64,000 nucleotides of DNA from Epiperipatus broadwayi (GCA_028023455.1 JAQFVV010006238.1:6766572-6830571), one strand, 5' to 3'. Shown: positions 33,295-47,483, counted from the stretch's first letter. Made by a program: numbers and translations. Notes: generated by a model from the letters alone, not told the origin.

Positions 33295-34290
33295 TTTGAT
33301 GGACAATATTATAACATGACAGATGGATGGCCAGTGGGATTATCCATAAGTGAAATTATTTATCATATAAAAATTGTAATCCAAAGTCCTTCCCAAATAC
33401 ATTGAAAATACTCCCCAATTTAATATACACACATTATGTAGATGATGTGTTTATATGCTGCCCAGAATTTCTAATCAGTAAACTTTAAACAGACCTTGAG
33501 GTTAATCCTGCATTACCTTGGAGCATCAAAAGGGAAGACCAACAAATAGAGCTAAAACACCTAGATATCCATATCCTAAAAAATAAATTCCACTTAAATT
33601 ATAAAATGCATATCAAACTCATAGAAATAAGAGATTATACACATTCTAAATCCATCTCTCCCAATTCTCATAAAAATGCAGGTTTATTTTCATTTCGGTA
33701 CAGAAATCACTACTTTTGCAAGTATGAAGCTGCTCCAAAAGCCAATATTTAGCAATACTAACCAGGATTGGCTTCAAATATACAGTCTTCAAAAGAAAAG
33801 CAAGAAATTTTACAATATAATAAGAATAAACTTTCCCAAATGTAAGAAACCTTGGATACTGTTCCCCTATATACCACACAAAACCAAAAATTTAAATAGA
33901 ATTTTTTCACAAACACATCAAGTAAGCTATTGTACCCTCACCACAACAAACAGACTGATAAGTAATTCTAAGAACAGGCTCCATAATGATTAAACTGCAC
34001 ATGCTATATATAAAATTGCATGCCTCCAAGCAGAGTGCAGTGCTATTTACTGCAGTGAACCACACATATAGCTCTCTATATGGATTTATCAACACAATTA
34101 TATCTACAAACAAGCGACAAATATTCCCATACATAATACTATCTTTCTTGATTAACAACATGCAATGGGTCTTATATTTGAGTCCATAGCCATCAACTTT
34201 ACATACAGCATTCAAAATGACTCTAAGCAAAAAAGTCGAAACATGGTATATAACCAACAACTCTAATGCCACAAATAGAAAGGAATCCTG
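33295..34290 (+). pseudogene. Penelope-type reverse transcriptase / GIY-YIG endonuclease, broken
   Basis: The family couples a telomerase-related reverse transcriptase with a C-terminal GIY-YIG nuclease. Visible in order: FDGQYYNMTDGWPVGLSIS (33295-33351, the FxGxYY-GxxMG-like block), YTHYVDDVFICC (33426-33461, catalytic YVDD at 33435-33446), FSFRYRNHYFCK near 33690, FPKCKKPW and PYIPHKTKNLNRIFSQ (33833-33915), then IYKIACLQAECSAIY (33997-34050), the GIY-YIG module in which the usual YIG is YCS. Several stops and frame changes occur and the N-terminus is missing. Assignment rests on motif order. Confidence 0.75.
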
Positions 34291-34370
34291 CTTCCCCTTT
34301 CAAAGAAATGAGTAATATGATTTGGATATATTTAAATAGATTTACTGCCTATATATAGATACATGTGAAT

Positions 34371-35319
34371 CTAATTGGCTGATGTTTTGTTGTTAAAGTC
34401 TAGTTAACTTTGTATTGTGTAATGAACTGCAATTATACATTATTTTTTAGCATGCACATGTATTTAACACAGACACTTTTTATGTGTATAGTATCACATA
34501 TAAATTAAGATTATAGTATAATTAAAAATATTTTGAGGGAACATATTCATATTCAATAAAAAAATATTGTATTATATTTTTATTTTTAAAAAATATCAAT
34601 AATGGAGATTTACATTTCCATTGCAATTTTCTGATTTCCATTACAATTATGCACATTATGGATAATATTCATTTTCTTCAACAACATTTTTTCTCATGGA
34701 AATGTAATGATAGACTCATTATTACATTGTGATATTTTACTTATTTTGATGTTTTAAATGTGTATCAGCATTGGAATCTTTACAGTCATTCCTCCTTGAC
34801 ATTACCATGTAATTCTCAGTTAAAATGTAAATTTTAAGCTTTCTAATCCAATGACAGAATATTTAAAGTTTTTATTTTCTGATACTACTAAATCAATAAT
34901 TTTCATTTTATCTCTTAAAAAGATATTTAATTTTTTATAAATTTTGTCAAATATTTAGATTTTCATTTAGAAAGTATTTTATTATGTAAATTCTGTATCA
35001 CATCAAAGCAAAGAATAAAATATATAAACCTTCAATATAATTCAAATATTTTTTATTAATAAATGTGATTCATACAATGAATTTTAGTGCTTTTATTTTT
35101 TGTTTATTTACATTTTTATATACCATAAAATTGAGGTAGTATATACTGATATAACATATTTTATCTGTTTCATATATTGGTTTGCTATATATTATTTTAT
35201 CTCTATTATGAAAGAAATAATCAACCAGAATACTTCATGAATTTTATTGCATGCATAATGTATGATGTAAGACATAATCTATCAGTAAAAAATAATGCCA
35301 AATTGCTTGGAAGTTCTTA
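34371..35319. other. AT-rich desert
   Basis: No supported features. Confidence 0.45.
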
Positions 35320-35410
35320 AATCATCAAAATCAGAAATGATAGAACTGGAGTATGAATCTTGGAACTTTAGCTTTAGGTTTGCCACCCTACCATTATATT
35401 AAACAATACA
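35320..35410 (-). mobile_element. tRNA-derived SINE remnant
   Basis: The minus strand reads AATGGTAGGGTGGCAAACC, then AGTTCCAAGATTCATACTCC, aligned with the heads at 31745 and 55470. Confidence 0.5.
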
Positions 35411-35469
35411 ATATTTAGATTATTAAAGAACCAAGACACATTGCATACCATAAGACTTGTTCTATAACA

Positions 35470-35890
35470 AAATAGGATAATCATTTTCAACCATTACCAA
35501 TCTATTGTAGGATGAAGATATGTCCAAGTTTAATAGTTTCTCCAATCTCTAGTACCTCGTCTCTACATCATCTTAGCGCTCTTCCTTATTTCATTCATCC
35601 ACTTCATGTGGTTTCTTTCTAGGTCTTTAATCATTTCTTGGAATTCAGTTTAAGATTTCAATTATCTATCTATTTATCATCTATTCCAGCAATATGTCCA
35701 ATTCAGCTCCACTTAAGTCTCTTAATGAATTCAGTGTTGTTATAATGTGTTACCATATGTGTTTTGTTTTAGATTTCTCCTTGTTACTCTTGATATATAT
35801 CTTCCCTTATTTCATTTTTTGAGGGTGTGTATTCGATTATTTGTAGATATATTAAATCGTTCCTGATTTTCACAGAATATTATACTTTCT
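35470..35890 (-). mobile_element. RTE LINE 3' fragment, divergent
   Basis: Plus-strand text TCATTTTCAACCATTACCAATC, GTAGGATGAAGATATGTCC, CCTTATTTCATTCATCCAC, TTTCTAGGTCTTTAATCATTTC and AGCTCCACTTAAGTCTC follow the reversed tail and C-terminal coding part of the 29755-31172 copy. It is more diverged than the other copies and hence probably older. Confidence 0.7.
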
Positions 35891-37879
35891 GTTAGCAAAA
35901 ATGAGGTAACAGATCTTAATCACATTGCCATCAACATATGTGGTTCATCATGAGCTAACAAAATGGAAAATTTTCTTAGTTTTATTTGTTTTTCAATTTC
36001 TGAAAATATTTAGCAGACTCTGGGAAGTAGGAGATTTTTATTTAAGGCATTACAGTGACTAAAACAAACTTACAAAGTAGCTTTTAATAGGAAATATATA
36101 TACCAAATTGAAAACAAATCTTAGATAATTTTAAGCAACAACCATATTTGAAAACTCCAAGAAGCAGCTCACACTTTACTTTAGAGTCACCTATTGTGAG
36201 TTACTGTAATAAATAAATAGTTAGTGGTAGGGCTATCATATCCATTGGTTTTTAGCTTAGGGCTTTAATATTGAGATTTAAAATCTGTAGATACAAGCAT
36301 AATATCATTATCATTTGATGTCCAGTGATAACCCAAGATCACAATAATGGCTCTGAAGTAAAGGAGAGATGATTTATCTTAGCTTACAATGTTTATGGGC
36401 ATATAGTTATGTGTAGAAACTCCTAATTTCATTTAAGAAAAATCTAATTTACTTCGCACCACATTATTACTCTTTAAGACATGAAATTACAATGAACTGG
36501 CAAATAGCATAAGTTATGACATGTTTAATACTGCAAAAAAGTTTATATAGAATTAGACCAGATTTAAAGAGAATAGTAATTTTTTACATATGAGGTTTTG
36601 TTGTAATAAAGCTTTAAAAACTTCAGATAACTTAAATTTAGATTTCTTGGTGTGAAAAACAATTATATAATGCAATGGAAATAAATTAAAACATATAATT
36701 TGGTATATAAGATTTCATACTTTAACTTTTCCACTTACTATAGTCACAATGTAAATTTAAGATTTATAATAAGCAGGAAAGCAGAACGGAATTGCATCCG
36801 ATTATATATATAAAAATCTCCAAATTAAAGTCATTTTAATGCCCAAATATACATAAAATATACCTTAACCTATGAGAGAGATGGAAAAAATATATCATGA
36901 GTTGCATAAAATTCCCCCAAAATTACTACAAATTATAAGTTAGTGGAGATTGGACAAAATTATATAAGCTAATGATATATTATTCTTTGGTAAGACATCA
37001 CTGATGATTAATCGTAATAATTTCCAATTTTTATTTTTACTTTTAACTTTGAGTAGTTTTTGCTCTTCCATTCGTCTTTAGTTGCGTTACCATAATATTA
37101 TTAGGCCAAGTTTCTGCTTTTTACATAATTTTTTTCTATTTTTATTTTGCAATAATTCTTACTGTATTAAAATGCAATCTGTATTCTAGAACATATACAG
37201 ATATTCTTTAGGGCATACATATAAAAAAGTAAAAATAAAACATATATATATATGGATATTTGTAATAATAAAATAAATGATCGTGATTAGCAAGTGTCAC
37301 TGTGAAAAGCATATTCTATTTTCTTACTTTGCTGTGGTTTTTACCATATTCCACTGAGATGGAAAGATAAATTACTCATCTGAGATCTGTCGCATCCCTA
37401 GTGAAGCTGACTGAATAATGACGCATCAGATTGGTCTCCCCTCCCCCCTTCTTTAATTTTATTTTCAAATGGTTGATTTATTTTTTGAAAAGAATTTGTT
37501 TGCGTCTTTACATTTATTAATGATTTTTAATATAATTGCAAAAAATATTGAAATTTTATCAATTTAAACCAAACAATTTTTAAAGTTATTTATTTTATTT
37601 TATTTTTAAATTAGTGCTTGACTGGAAAATATTCACATGACAATAATTCACTTAAATGTTTTGTTTACGTACATAAATACATACAAATCTACGTATAGTA
37701 TAAATTTATTTTAATAATCTTAAGGCAGTCGTTCAAAATATCATATGCTATTTGAAAAACCAAAATAGCAAAGTTGAGCATAATATCTCCATTAAATTGA
37801 CGATACTTCTTTAATTTTTCTCTGTAGAAAATTTATCCACTTTGAATCTAATTAGTATAATCTTCTCATAGTAAAAATT
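35891..37879. other. AT-rich desert
   Basis: No gene or repeat family recognised. A weak tRNA-like phrase near 36245 was not supported. Confidence 0.4.
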
Positions 37880-37945
37880 GTAAATTTTACCTCGATTTGA
37901 TTCCAAAGCGTGGATAACACAATCCGATGATACTAACCACTGCAG
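37880..37945 (-). mobile_element. tRNA-like sequence (His-like), pseudogene or SINE head
   Basis: The minus strand contains CAGTGGTTAGTATCATC (A-box region), an anticodon-like arm GGAT-TGTGTT-ATCC including GTG, and TTTGGAATCAAATCGAGG (T arm with a changed B box). The acceptor stem is not conserved. Most likely a tRNA-derived retroposon head. Confidence 0.45.
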
Positions 37946-38164
37946 CACATTTTATGAATTTATAATATTTACATATAGAATAGATTTTTTACGTAATACA
38001 TATTGAACATATAGACAGCATATCAGTTTATTGATTTTATAATTACAAACCTATTAATTATAAAAAGAAACACTATTTTGTTTAGTCAATGCAATATACT
38101 AATAAACATTGCATGGCTATACTGTAGTCTGAAAAATATGACTTCAAATAAGAATAATAAAGTT

Positions 38165-38330
38165 ACACCAATACATCATCATCATCATCATCATCATTGC
38201 CAATTATTATCAATCCATTGTAGGATGAAGGTCTCTTCAAGTTCAATCCATCTTCTCCAATCTCTAGCCTATTTTCTACACATCATCCCTGCACACTTAC
38301 TTATTTCATCCATTCATCTCACAAATACAC
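38165..38330 (-). mobile_element. RTE LINE 3' end, short copy
   Basis: CATCAT repeats (38175-38198), then ATCAATCCATTGTAGGATGAAGG, AATCCATCTTCTCCAATC and CCCTGCACACTTACTTATTTC, reversed tail of the RTE family. It stops after ATCCATTCATCTCAC. The frame at 38078-38338 with a His run is the CAT repeat read through. Confidence 0.82.
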
Positions 38331-41300
38331 GAACATAAATAAAATCACATAGCTCAAATAATCAAATATTTTTATCAGATTGAAGATGTGCATCCACACA
38401 ACTCAATAACAGTAATACTGCATCTTTACCCACAAATATATACACTGCAATCATTAGAAAGCTTAAGTCAATAAAAAACTATGACCAGAATGTGGTTCCC
38501 ATCAGATTATATAAACAGGTTTAAAGCAGAGTCTTTATCTCAGGTACTGAAATAATGCCTGGTTTTTTTTTTCACTCCAAGAAAATATTTCCCTCTTTTA
38601 AAAATATATCTTTGCTGTATTCATTGAATATCTCAGAAGTTATTCTATCACATTTTATTACTATCTATTGATTGCAAATTTTTATAATAAAAGTTGCTGG
38701 TGAAAAAATTAAAATATGAAGATATTGCTAAAAATTTCATTCACCCAAAGTATTTAAAAACAAACTTAGTATTATAAAACAGTATGTTTTTTAAATAAAG
38801 CAATTTAACAATATCAAAGTATATTAAAAAAATACTATAAAACTTTCAAATGCCTTTAGTTAATCATCTTTAGGTTATGTCACTCCATTTATATTATAAT
38901 ATATAAATATGTTTTAAAAGTATATAAATATAGTTGAGAGATATCTACTTCAACTACCGCATACTGATTTCCACACTCCATGAATTATTACAGTGCAATA
39001 AGTAATTGTTTAGCTGCCATACTATTTGAAAAGTTAATGAATCCCTCTGCAGTAAATACATTTTGGAAATCCAGCTTTATCAGCCACCTTGAAATAACAT
39101 TAACTGTTATCCATGCAAATATAACAACTGTTTATCTTCAAGTAATCCAATCACATTGCATGGACATTTATTAGCAGCTACTTCCATGCAACAAATGGGC
39201 AAATCACTACAGTATTTTCAGTGTATCCTAATGGAAAGATGACTGCTTTTTTTCTCCCATCTGCTTGCTGCTCAACTTTGAATCAATTCATGTATTAACA
39301 TAGTATGTAATTTAGCTAGTCATAACAAAAATTTAAGGCTATTAGCATGTCTGATTTGATGAGTTATAGCATGACATGTGGAATTGTGATTCATACCTTC
39401 ATTGATAATCTTCAATGCTTTCACTGGAATTGTGAAATCTTGCAAACCATTTGAAAAATTATCACAATCCATGGTTGCCATACACACTTTGAATTATTTC
39501 AAATGTTTTAGTGAGAGTTTTTCCTGATTTAAAACAAAAATGAATGTCAACACATTATTCCATCACATTTAATGTTATAATTTATATCCAAACATGATAT
39601 CTATTTAAACTTTTTTTGATTAATAGTTAAACTATGTCCCAACTTAATAGATGTATTGATTCAGAGATGCCTCTGCAGGCATACTGGTAAAAACAGTCAT
39701 TTGTCATGGAGACACAGCATAATCTTGGGTGTTTTCTTTCAGCGGCTGCTTTGGAGTGATACTGTTCAACCACACAAAAGTAACAATCTGTGTCTTATAT
39801 TAATTATTGGAAAATTGACAGACTGTAATGTTTAACATTAAAATATTTTTTAAAAAATAAACTTGTTCTAGCTCATTAAAAGTTTTATGCTCATCATGTG
39901 ACAATTATTGCATATATGCACATTATCACATTGCTTGAACTTTGACATGAAATGAATCAAAATCTCCTTATAAATATTAATATTATGTGAGATTCATGCA
40001 ACACAAACATGCAATGTGTTGGGATTTATGATATATCTTAGATATAATACTTAAATATTTGTACAGTAAAGCAATCAACACTAAACAATACCAATATCAT
40101 TCACAATCGACAATCTTCTGTATTTACATTAAATATCCATTTAGTCTTTAGCATTATTAGATTTGTTATAATTATAAATATATGTTAACTATATTGAAAA
40201 AAGCTGTCTAACAGTTTATTTTAGTTTACATGCATAGCCAACTTTAAACAAACTATAAAAAAACTTTTTTCAATATGGTTGCCATGTATTTATAATTTCA
40301 ATTATTTGAGTTAAAACATATAATTTTATAATCAGTATATTATATTAAATATTTGTTTACAATTACATATATACAACACTGTTTTCCACTTATCTAATTA
40401 TCTCTTGGTACATGGATTGTTGAATGAGTAAAAGAAAGTAGACATGGCCTAAAAATTCAAAGCCAGAACACAGTTGAAAGTAGTATATGTTACATTTTTA
40501 TTAACAAGCTTGTTCACTATGAAACTGATATATAATTATAATCTTGAAATGACAGTAAAAACTCGCTGATTTTTAATTAAGTAATTCTTAGGTCGTAGGA
40601 TGTTATAAATAATGATAGAATCAGGTTAATTCAGCTATATACATGTTTATTAGCTGAATATATGGCTTAGCTATAAATTTTATATAATCATATACATTTA
40701 AGCAGAGTCATTATTTCATGCAATTGGATCATGTTTAACTGCTTTTTTATATATTTAACCTAAATAAAGTATATAATTAATTTCCCAGCATTCAGAGTCT
40801 ATATTTTAAAAGATTTTGAATGTACAAATATGTTAGTAATTTTATAATAATTTACAAATACAATAAGAAATAAATTCAGATCTATATTTTCATAGATATT
40901 ACATGTAAAACTCTTACGTATGTTAATAATAATGTAATATACTAGCATTACTTTATAGAGTAATTAAGAACAAATCGAATTGACATTTTTAAAAATTTAG
41001 CTTCTAAATTTGTACCTTCTGTGAATATATTTAAATTGGTTTGTTGCTGCAATTTGTGGTAAACAAAAAATTAATTAAAGTACCTAGTCTTTTACATAAG
41101 TATGTTGATGTAAAAAAAAAAAAAACAAATTTTAATTTATGCATAAAGATAGACTACAATATATTGTTGCTATTTAAAATTGTATGATAACAGATTATCT
41201 AGGATATATTACAATTCCTGAGCTCCATGTGGCTACCAAATCTATTCTATGTAGCTTCTGGTACAATGTTATTTTTCATTGTGTATTATGCTATAATATT

Positions 41301-41660
41301 AGAATATTTTATATTATAAAAAAACAGATGTTTTGAAACTTAATTTTTTAATTTTTAAATGACAATAATTAAAATGATTGCTAACATGTGTTTTATTATG
41401 TTATTTCATTGGTAAAAAGTGTTTTGGCATTTGATAACATCTGTAGCTTCTGTCAAAGTTAGGTTCAAAAGTGATTACTATGATGATTTTGCATTAAATA
41501 ACATTTTCTGTAACTCTTGAACATTCAGAAATGCTTGAAATTATTACATATATCTTTCATTAGTGAAAAAATTTACCATTCTTAGATTATATAAAAAAGA
41601 TCTAGAAGGAAACCACATGTAAGATGAGTGCAGACTTAGAGGCTAGGATTTTTGGCAGGT
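38331..41660. other. AT-rich desert
   Basis: No gene recognised. 39340-39440 resembles 29190-29290 weakly. The region is otherwise unique-looking. Confidence 0.4.
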
Positions 41661-44315
41661 AATATTAACTGACCATGATAAACAATTGAAAATACAACAA
41701 TTTGATAATGGGTTGGTATAATTTTGAGAGAGAACACACTATGGTGTCACATGAAAATATTGCACCCTGAGCTAATGATAAAACCCTCCTTCCATTATGA
41801 GTACTGAAAGCACAACTAAACAAATTCCAACAGTAAAAAGCTTGATCCAATCTCCAAAAAGCATAATTTGATTTTATATTCAACTTTAAATATAAATTTC
41901 TTAAATGTACATTAATACCACTATTTTATAATTTATAATCAAATTATAGTAATCATTATCTATAATCTTGTCATATTTCACAGGAATACCTTTTAATAAT
42001 TAATTCAGCATCAAAATACAGTTTTCTTTTTTAGGTGTAATTTCTGAGGTTCAAGTTATGTGGTCATTTTATATGCTGATCACCAGAACTTGATCATCAT
42101 CAGGCCCCATGTTGGGCATCATTTTAATGGGATGGAGTATTGAGGTGACATGTGGACATGGGAAACTGGATTGTGCTTGGAGCGATCTTCAACTTTCAAT
42201 GAATCAGTTATCACATCTGTGATCTAATTCTTTATGGATTACTTTTATATAACAGGCAGAAGAAAGAAAATTATCACATATTGACAATTTAGTTAAGTTA
42301 AATCAAAGATGCTTTAAAAATACTTTTATTATAATCAAAATTTTCTATATGTTGTTCATTTCAAACACATTCTTAATCAAAGGTGTGCTTATAAAGTAAT
42401 TGTACTATTCTCTATAAAATTTTCTGAACCTTTATCAATCATATTGTTTTATGTCATAATTTTCCAAATGAGTTCTTTGGTTTTTGAAGCACTAATGTTT
42501 TTAGTTAAGCTGTAAATAAATGTAACCTTTCAGATGACAATGAAGAAATGAATTCAGCTTACCTTGGGAGTAAATCATAAAATTCAACAAAGTTTACAAA
42601 TAATCAGGGTTAGTTGTTTTCTTAAAAAATTAGGTCAAGATTATTCATTTTCAGAACTTTAGTAAATATCAATACATCAATTGATTCCTTCATCTTACTA
42701 AAATAATTTGGATATTTCTCCTCTATCCAGCACTAACCATTGTAAGCTATTATGATTACCAAATGATAATTTTAGTTATTAATTTATTTTTCCTACTAAA
42801 TAATGAAAGATTAGAAGTTCATTTCTTAAAAATATGATTTTTCAAAATACTAGATTGGTTGTATTTGATATATTTTTAAAAAATATCATAAAAAGAAAAT
42901 TTAAATTCTAATAGAAAATAAGAGCAATGCAAATTTATTCTTAAAAATGTAGAATGAAAATAAATAAATAAATAGAAATTATCTCAGGACAAAACAGTAA
43001 AAATCAATAAAATTTACAAATAATAAATATTGCTAATTTATTTAAAAAATAGACTTAAGATGAACCTTAATACAACTATTACACTAGACATCCATTGACA
43101 TTGCAATTTCTTTGTTTAGATTTAATGATAATCTTTATCATTGGTAAAAGCTTTCAATAAAAAAATTAAACTTTTAGCAATTTTAATGTTATAAAACCAT
43201 TTAGCAATTTATGATTTTAATTCTAGTTATAGAAACAATGTTCAGTACTTCAAAAAAGTTTCAAATAATTTCAAGAGAGAAAACCAAATCTCCTCAACAG
43301 AAAATACATGATTATTTGTGCTCAATATAAACTATTTTTACCACAATACTGATAAAAGTAAATACACTTTTATTTGTGTTTGCACTTTTTTTTTTGTAAA
43401 ATTATTCAATATATATTTTTTAACAAGTATGTGATATTATAGTTTCTGTTTGAATGTTTGGATGAAAACCAGCTTACTAAAAAATTATATTTTAAACTGT
43501 AAATACCTACTGTAAGTAATTTTATTATTGTTTTTTTAAGAGGAAAATTAATTTTAATATTTTAAAGAATATTTTTATTTAAATTTATGTTCAATAAAAT
43601 TTATTTAAGGCAATACATTTTTTTTGTTAAAGGCATTTTTAAGTAAAAAACTGATATGATTTTTTTTTATTGATAATGATATGATTATTTTTCACTTGCA
43701 AAGGTAATATTTTACATATAATAATATTTTTATTATTTAAATTAAAATATTTAATGAAATTTATCAAAAAAATTACAGATAAATCAAGAAAATGATTTTT
43801 AATTAAAAAGTACAATTGAAAGAAAAATGAAAAAGGTCTAAAAATATGTCCATAAATGTGATCCAAAACAACATATTTAACAGCTTAATAATACATAAAA
43901 ATTCTATTAATTTATACATATTTTCAATTCTCATCTCCCAAATAAAAGTAAATATTTTATGGAAAAACTGAACAAAGGTTATAAATAATTTGATGTCATG
44001 TGATCACATAAAAATAGGGGTTATAAAATACATGTTTTATGGCTTAGGTACAGTGTGAAAGATGATAGTTTTTTAGTTCTACAACTTTCACTACTGTTAA
44101 AAACAATACATCTTTTAGCTTAAAGCCTTTCCTGAGGTTTGGTCTATATACAGCAAAAAAAAAAAATGAAGACATTATAATTAAAATATTAATATCTATT
44201 TATAAGAATATAAATAGATAAATTCTCTCTTTAATTTTTATGTGTAGTAGATGTAAGCTTGTTAGTATAAAAAAATAGATTCCTTGCAATATATTTCTTC
44301 TTCTATTTAGCAATT
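41661..44315. other. AT-rich desert with one GC-richer patch
   Basis: 42060-42200 is less AT-rich and on the minus strand reads CCTGATGATGATCAAG with a TGATCA/TGATCA hairpin, reminiscent of retroelement terminal repeats, but it lacks GAAAC and is not called. The 72-codon minus-strand frame at 41665-41883 is unrecognised. Confidence 0.35.
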
Positions 44316-44317
44316 AT

Positions 44318-44360
44318 TAATAGATAGATAGATAGATAGGCAGTCAGAAATAGACAGTTT

Positions 44361-44456
<96 letters not shown>
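44318..44456. repeat. GATA tetranucleotide microsatellite
   Basis: More than 25 tandem GATA units, pure at 44360-44453 with imperfect units before. Long frames rich in YLSI on the minus strand across 44307-44601 are the repeat in translation, not genes. Confidence 0.97.
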
Positions 44457-44457
<1 letters not shown>

Positions 44458-45139
44458 ACAAATATATAAATAAAGATAGATGCTAAAGGGTAGATAAGTA
44501 GATGAATTAATAGATGAAAGATAGATGATGGATGAATGGACAAACTGACAGAATGACAGAGATAGATTTTGGGATACATTAATTGATAGATAGGCAAACA
44601 AGTAAATAAAATGTATAAATGAATAAATGACGAATAATAAAAAAAATTAAAAAAATATTCTTTTAATAATAATTTTTTTATTTTAATAGTTAAAATAAAA
44701 CATTTTACTACCTTTGTGCAATAAATTTAATTAGTAATAAAAAATAATGTTGCTTTAATATTTTAATATAGACAAAGGTTTTAATAAATTATAAACGTTT
44801 TGAATAATCTAATAAAATCTTTCAAAAAATACTCATAAATTATACTAATTTTTTTTTTCAAAAGCAATTTTTTTATTAGAATTTCTTAAAAATAAAACAA
44901 TAAAAAATTCATTTTACAATAAATGAATTATTAGTAATAAATTTGAGTCGCAGTTCTGAACAAAACTAATAAACACTTGTGCTTGCATTGTTGTGTTTAT
45001 ACTGTATTATAGTCAGAAATAATATTTTTCATCATTGTAGAATAGCACACAACTCTGTAAATAAATATGATAATTATTATGTGGATTTATAATATAAAAT
45101 ACATATTAATTATATGTAATATTAAAATGGGTATACTTA
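44457..45139. other. AT-rich spacer
   Basis: GATA-like scraps until about 44600, then nothing recognised. Confidence 0.45.
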
Positions 45140-45215
45140 ACCTAGATGTAATTAAAGGGATTTGAACCCAGACTTTCAAGCTCCCTACAGTCATTCACTC
45201 TATCCAATATGAAGT
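45140..45215 (-). mobile_element. tRNA-like sequence, pseudogene or SINE head
   Basis: The minus strand reads TTGGATAGAGTGAATGACTG, GGGAGCTTGAAAGTCTGGG and GGGTTCAAATCCC. The T arm is perfect and D-arm text is plausible, but the acceptor ends do not pair. Confidence 0.5.
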
Positions 45216-47370
45216 ATATGTTTAGATACAATAATTCACCTTCATTACGATTGGTAATTATGAAAGTCTAATTGTTAGCAGTGCAGCTAATGTTTGGGGG
45301 ATATGCTGTGACATCCCTTTTGAACCTTCATATTTTTAGTCCATCAGAATTTTGCCTCTAGCTAGTTCAAGTGTGATTGTATCTAGAAATTTGTTATTCC
45401 AGGTTTAGGTATGATCCATTATGTTCAATAGTATTGTTAATAATATATATCCTGCTGTTCAACAACTGGAAGTTGTCTGCTGCTTCCTGAATATCTGGAA
45501 GTTGTCTGCATTGTCTGTTTTTGTCTAAAATGGAACTTAATATATAGTGAGGTTGTTGTCATTACTGAAAACAATCAGATTTATTGACTTAGCTTTCCAA
45601 TGGGTCTGATTATGTTATTAAGCAGTTCATTTATTTTCATTATTGTTTCAGTGACCAATCTTATTTTAAGTTTGAATCCGATCTTTCATCGTACATTGTA
45701 ATAAGGAGGGTAAACTCAGATGAATTAGAATGAGTTCACAACATGCTCTAATATCTTTGTCATATGGTCCAATTTTATAGCTAACACTTCTTTTTACTTA
45801 ATCAGATTTATTGATCCTGTTTTGTGATTGACTATTTGGATTATGACTTACATTGTTATTTTATTTGTAGATCTATATTGTACTCTGAATCCGAACTGAA
45901 GATCTCTATAATTTAGGCAAATTTATTATTAAGAGTGAGCTTAAGACAGATCTAATTTTTTTATTTTATTTTATTTTTTTAATTGCAAGTATAAAAAATT
46001 CTACAGGAAATATTCTAATCGCTCTATGTAGAAAAATAAGTTTTAAGTTAATAGCATAAAATTATTTTTAAAGTTTTAATATATATATATTAAAATTTCA
46101 TTATTGCTTTTTATTATCTAAACAAAACATTGCCTTATTTAGAAAAAGTATATTACATTTACAATATTCATTCTCTTTTTTTATAGTAATTCAAATGCTT
46201 TTCTACCAGACTGAACTAATCAATATCTATATATTTGACATTTAAAATAATAATTTTAATAATTACCTTATTTCCTGTTTTTCACACAATGAATATTGAT
46301 TTTTTTTTTTTTTTTTAAATTTCGTTTAATTTTTTTTTTTTTTTTAAAAAGAATAAATTGCAGAAAAAGCCAAAAACTTTTTAACAGAATATTATTTTAT
46401 ATATATACGAACAATAAACAATTGATTAATGTTAGTCTGCGATGATGAATGTTTTAGCATGGTGTATAACAAACACATAAGTCAACCTAGTATGATAAGT
46501 CATAATGTTTAGAAAACATCGGTTAACCTTTTTTAAGGAGGGGTGGGGGTGGAGGTGAAGAAACCAAGAGGTCACACATTGATAAGTATATAAATTTTTT
46601 ACAGATTGTTGTCTTAGACAAAGTAGACAAATTGATAATATAACCTTAAATTCAGGATTCACAAATCTCAACATTCTCAATTTGATTCACTGGTCAGGCC
46701 AGCAGTATCAGAAGTATAGAGGAGAATAATTTCACTTAACATATTGTGTTATATTCTAAACAGTGTGCTATAAATGTCAGTTGAATGTATCTGAAAAGTG
46801 TTTAATATAGTTTGAATTTTTTTAAAAACATATAATTAATATTAGATGATGGAAATGGTCCAACATATAATTACAAAGAATTGATCCATTTCTTCTGAAT
46901 TTTCATTGGAAATATAATGATTTACACTAGAATTATCCAATTTTGTTCATATTTTAAATAATATGATTCATTCTATAGTCGGATAGTACCGAATAGACCA
47001 GTTCTTTTTTTGATTTAGGAAGTTGACTAATATTATATTGTGTTGGCAGTTGAATGGATGCCCAGATATAAACCAAATTAATATGCACTTTAAAGATATT
47101 GATATTAAAATTTATACAGCTCTAAACATAAGATGCTAAAGTATATAATGTTAAGAGAATAAAAAATAACTATGGTAAACCCAATTTGCTTTTAATAAGA
47201 TAACCTATAAATCACTAAAAAGTTATGTTATGAAGTAAAAAGTTGACAGTACAAGAACAAGTATAAGCAGTCTGACAAAATGCAACATGTGTTAGGTCTT
47301 TCTGGAGACATTCTCTTTATGTGTATCAACAAAAGTAAATCTTGGCTTGATTGATGTACTATAATAGTAG
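45216..47370. other. AT-rich desert
   Basis: No supported feature. Two T runs (46300-46345) are separated by AAATTTCGTTTAA. The 82-codon minus frame at 46432-46680 is unrecognised. Confidence 0.4.
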
Positions 47371-47371
47371 T

Positions 47372-47424
47372 ACTAATAATAATAATAATAATAATAAAAA
47401 GAAATTATTTCACACTCAGCTGTC

Positions 47425-47479
<55 letters not shown>
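47372..47479. repeat. AAT and TA microsatellites
   Basis: A short AAT run at 47372-47396 and a pure TA run at about 47429-47479. The TA run directly abuts the left arm of the PLE. Confidence 0.95.

Positions 47480-47483
<4 letters not shown>

Larger units (their letters stand above)
32560..34370 (+). mobile_element. Penelope-like element, decayed, with inverted end copy
   Basis: Contains RT and GIY-YIG remnants in Penelope order on the plus strand (33295-34290). The right end (34270-34365: CTTTCAAAGAAATGAGTAATATGATTTGGATATATTTAAATAGATTTACTG) is the reverse complement of the left flank (32565-32655). The element therefore carries an inverted copy of its own 3' end upstream, a layout typical of PLE insertions. 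Microsatellite TA runs lie between 33000 and 33075. Confidence 0.72.

Noticed and set aside
34200-34245. TGACTCTAAGCAAAAAAGTCGAAAC as a PLE hammerhead
   Set aside because: Stem II and GAAAC are suggestive, but CTGA is replaced by CAAAA and stem I is absent.
42061-42110. Minus-strand CTGATGA with a TGATCA hairpin as another hammerhead
   Set aside because: No GAAA follows stem II and no stem I pairing is found.
44307-44601. Long minus-strand frames rich in YLSI repeats
   Set aside because: They are translation of the GATA microsatellite. Two overlapping frames give the same peptide, as expected from a tetranucleotide repeat.
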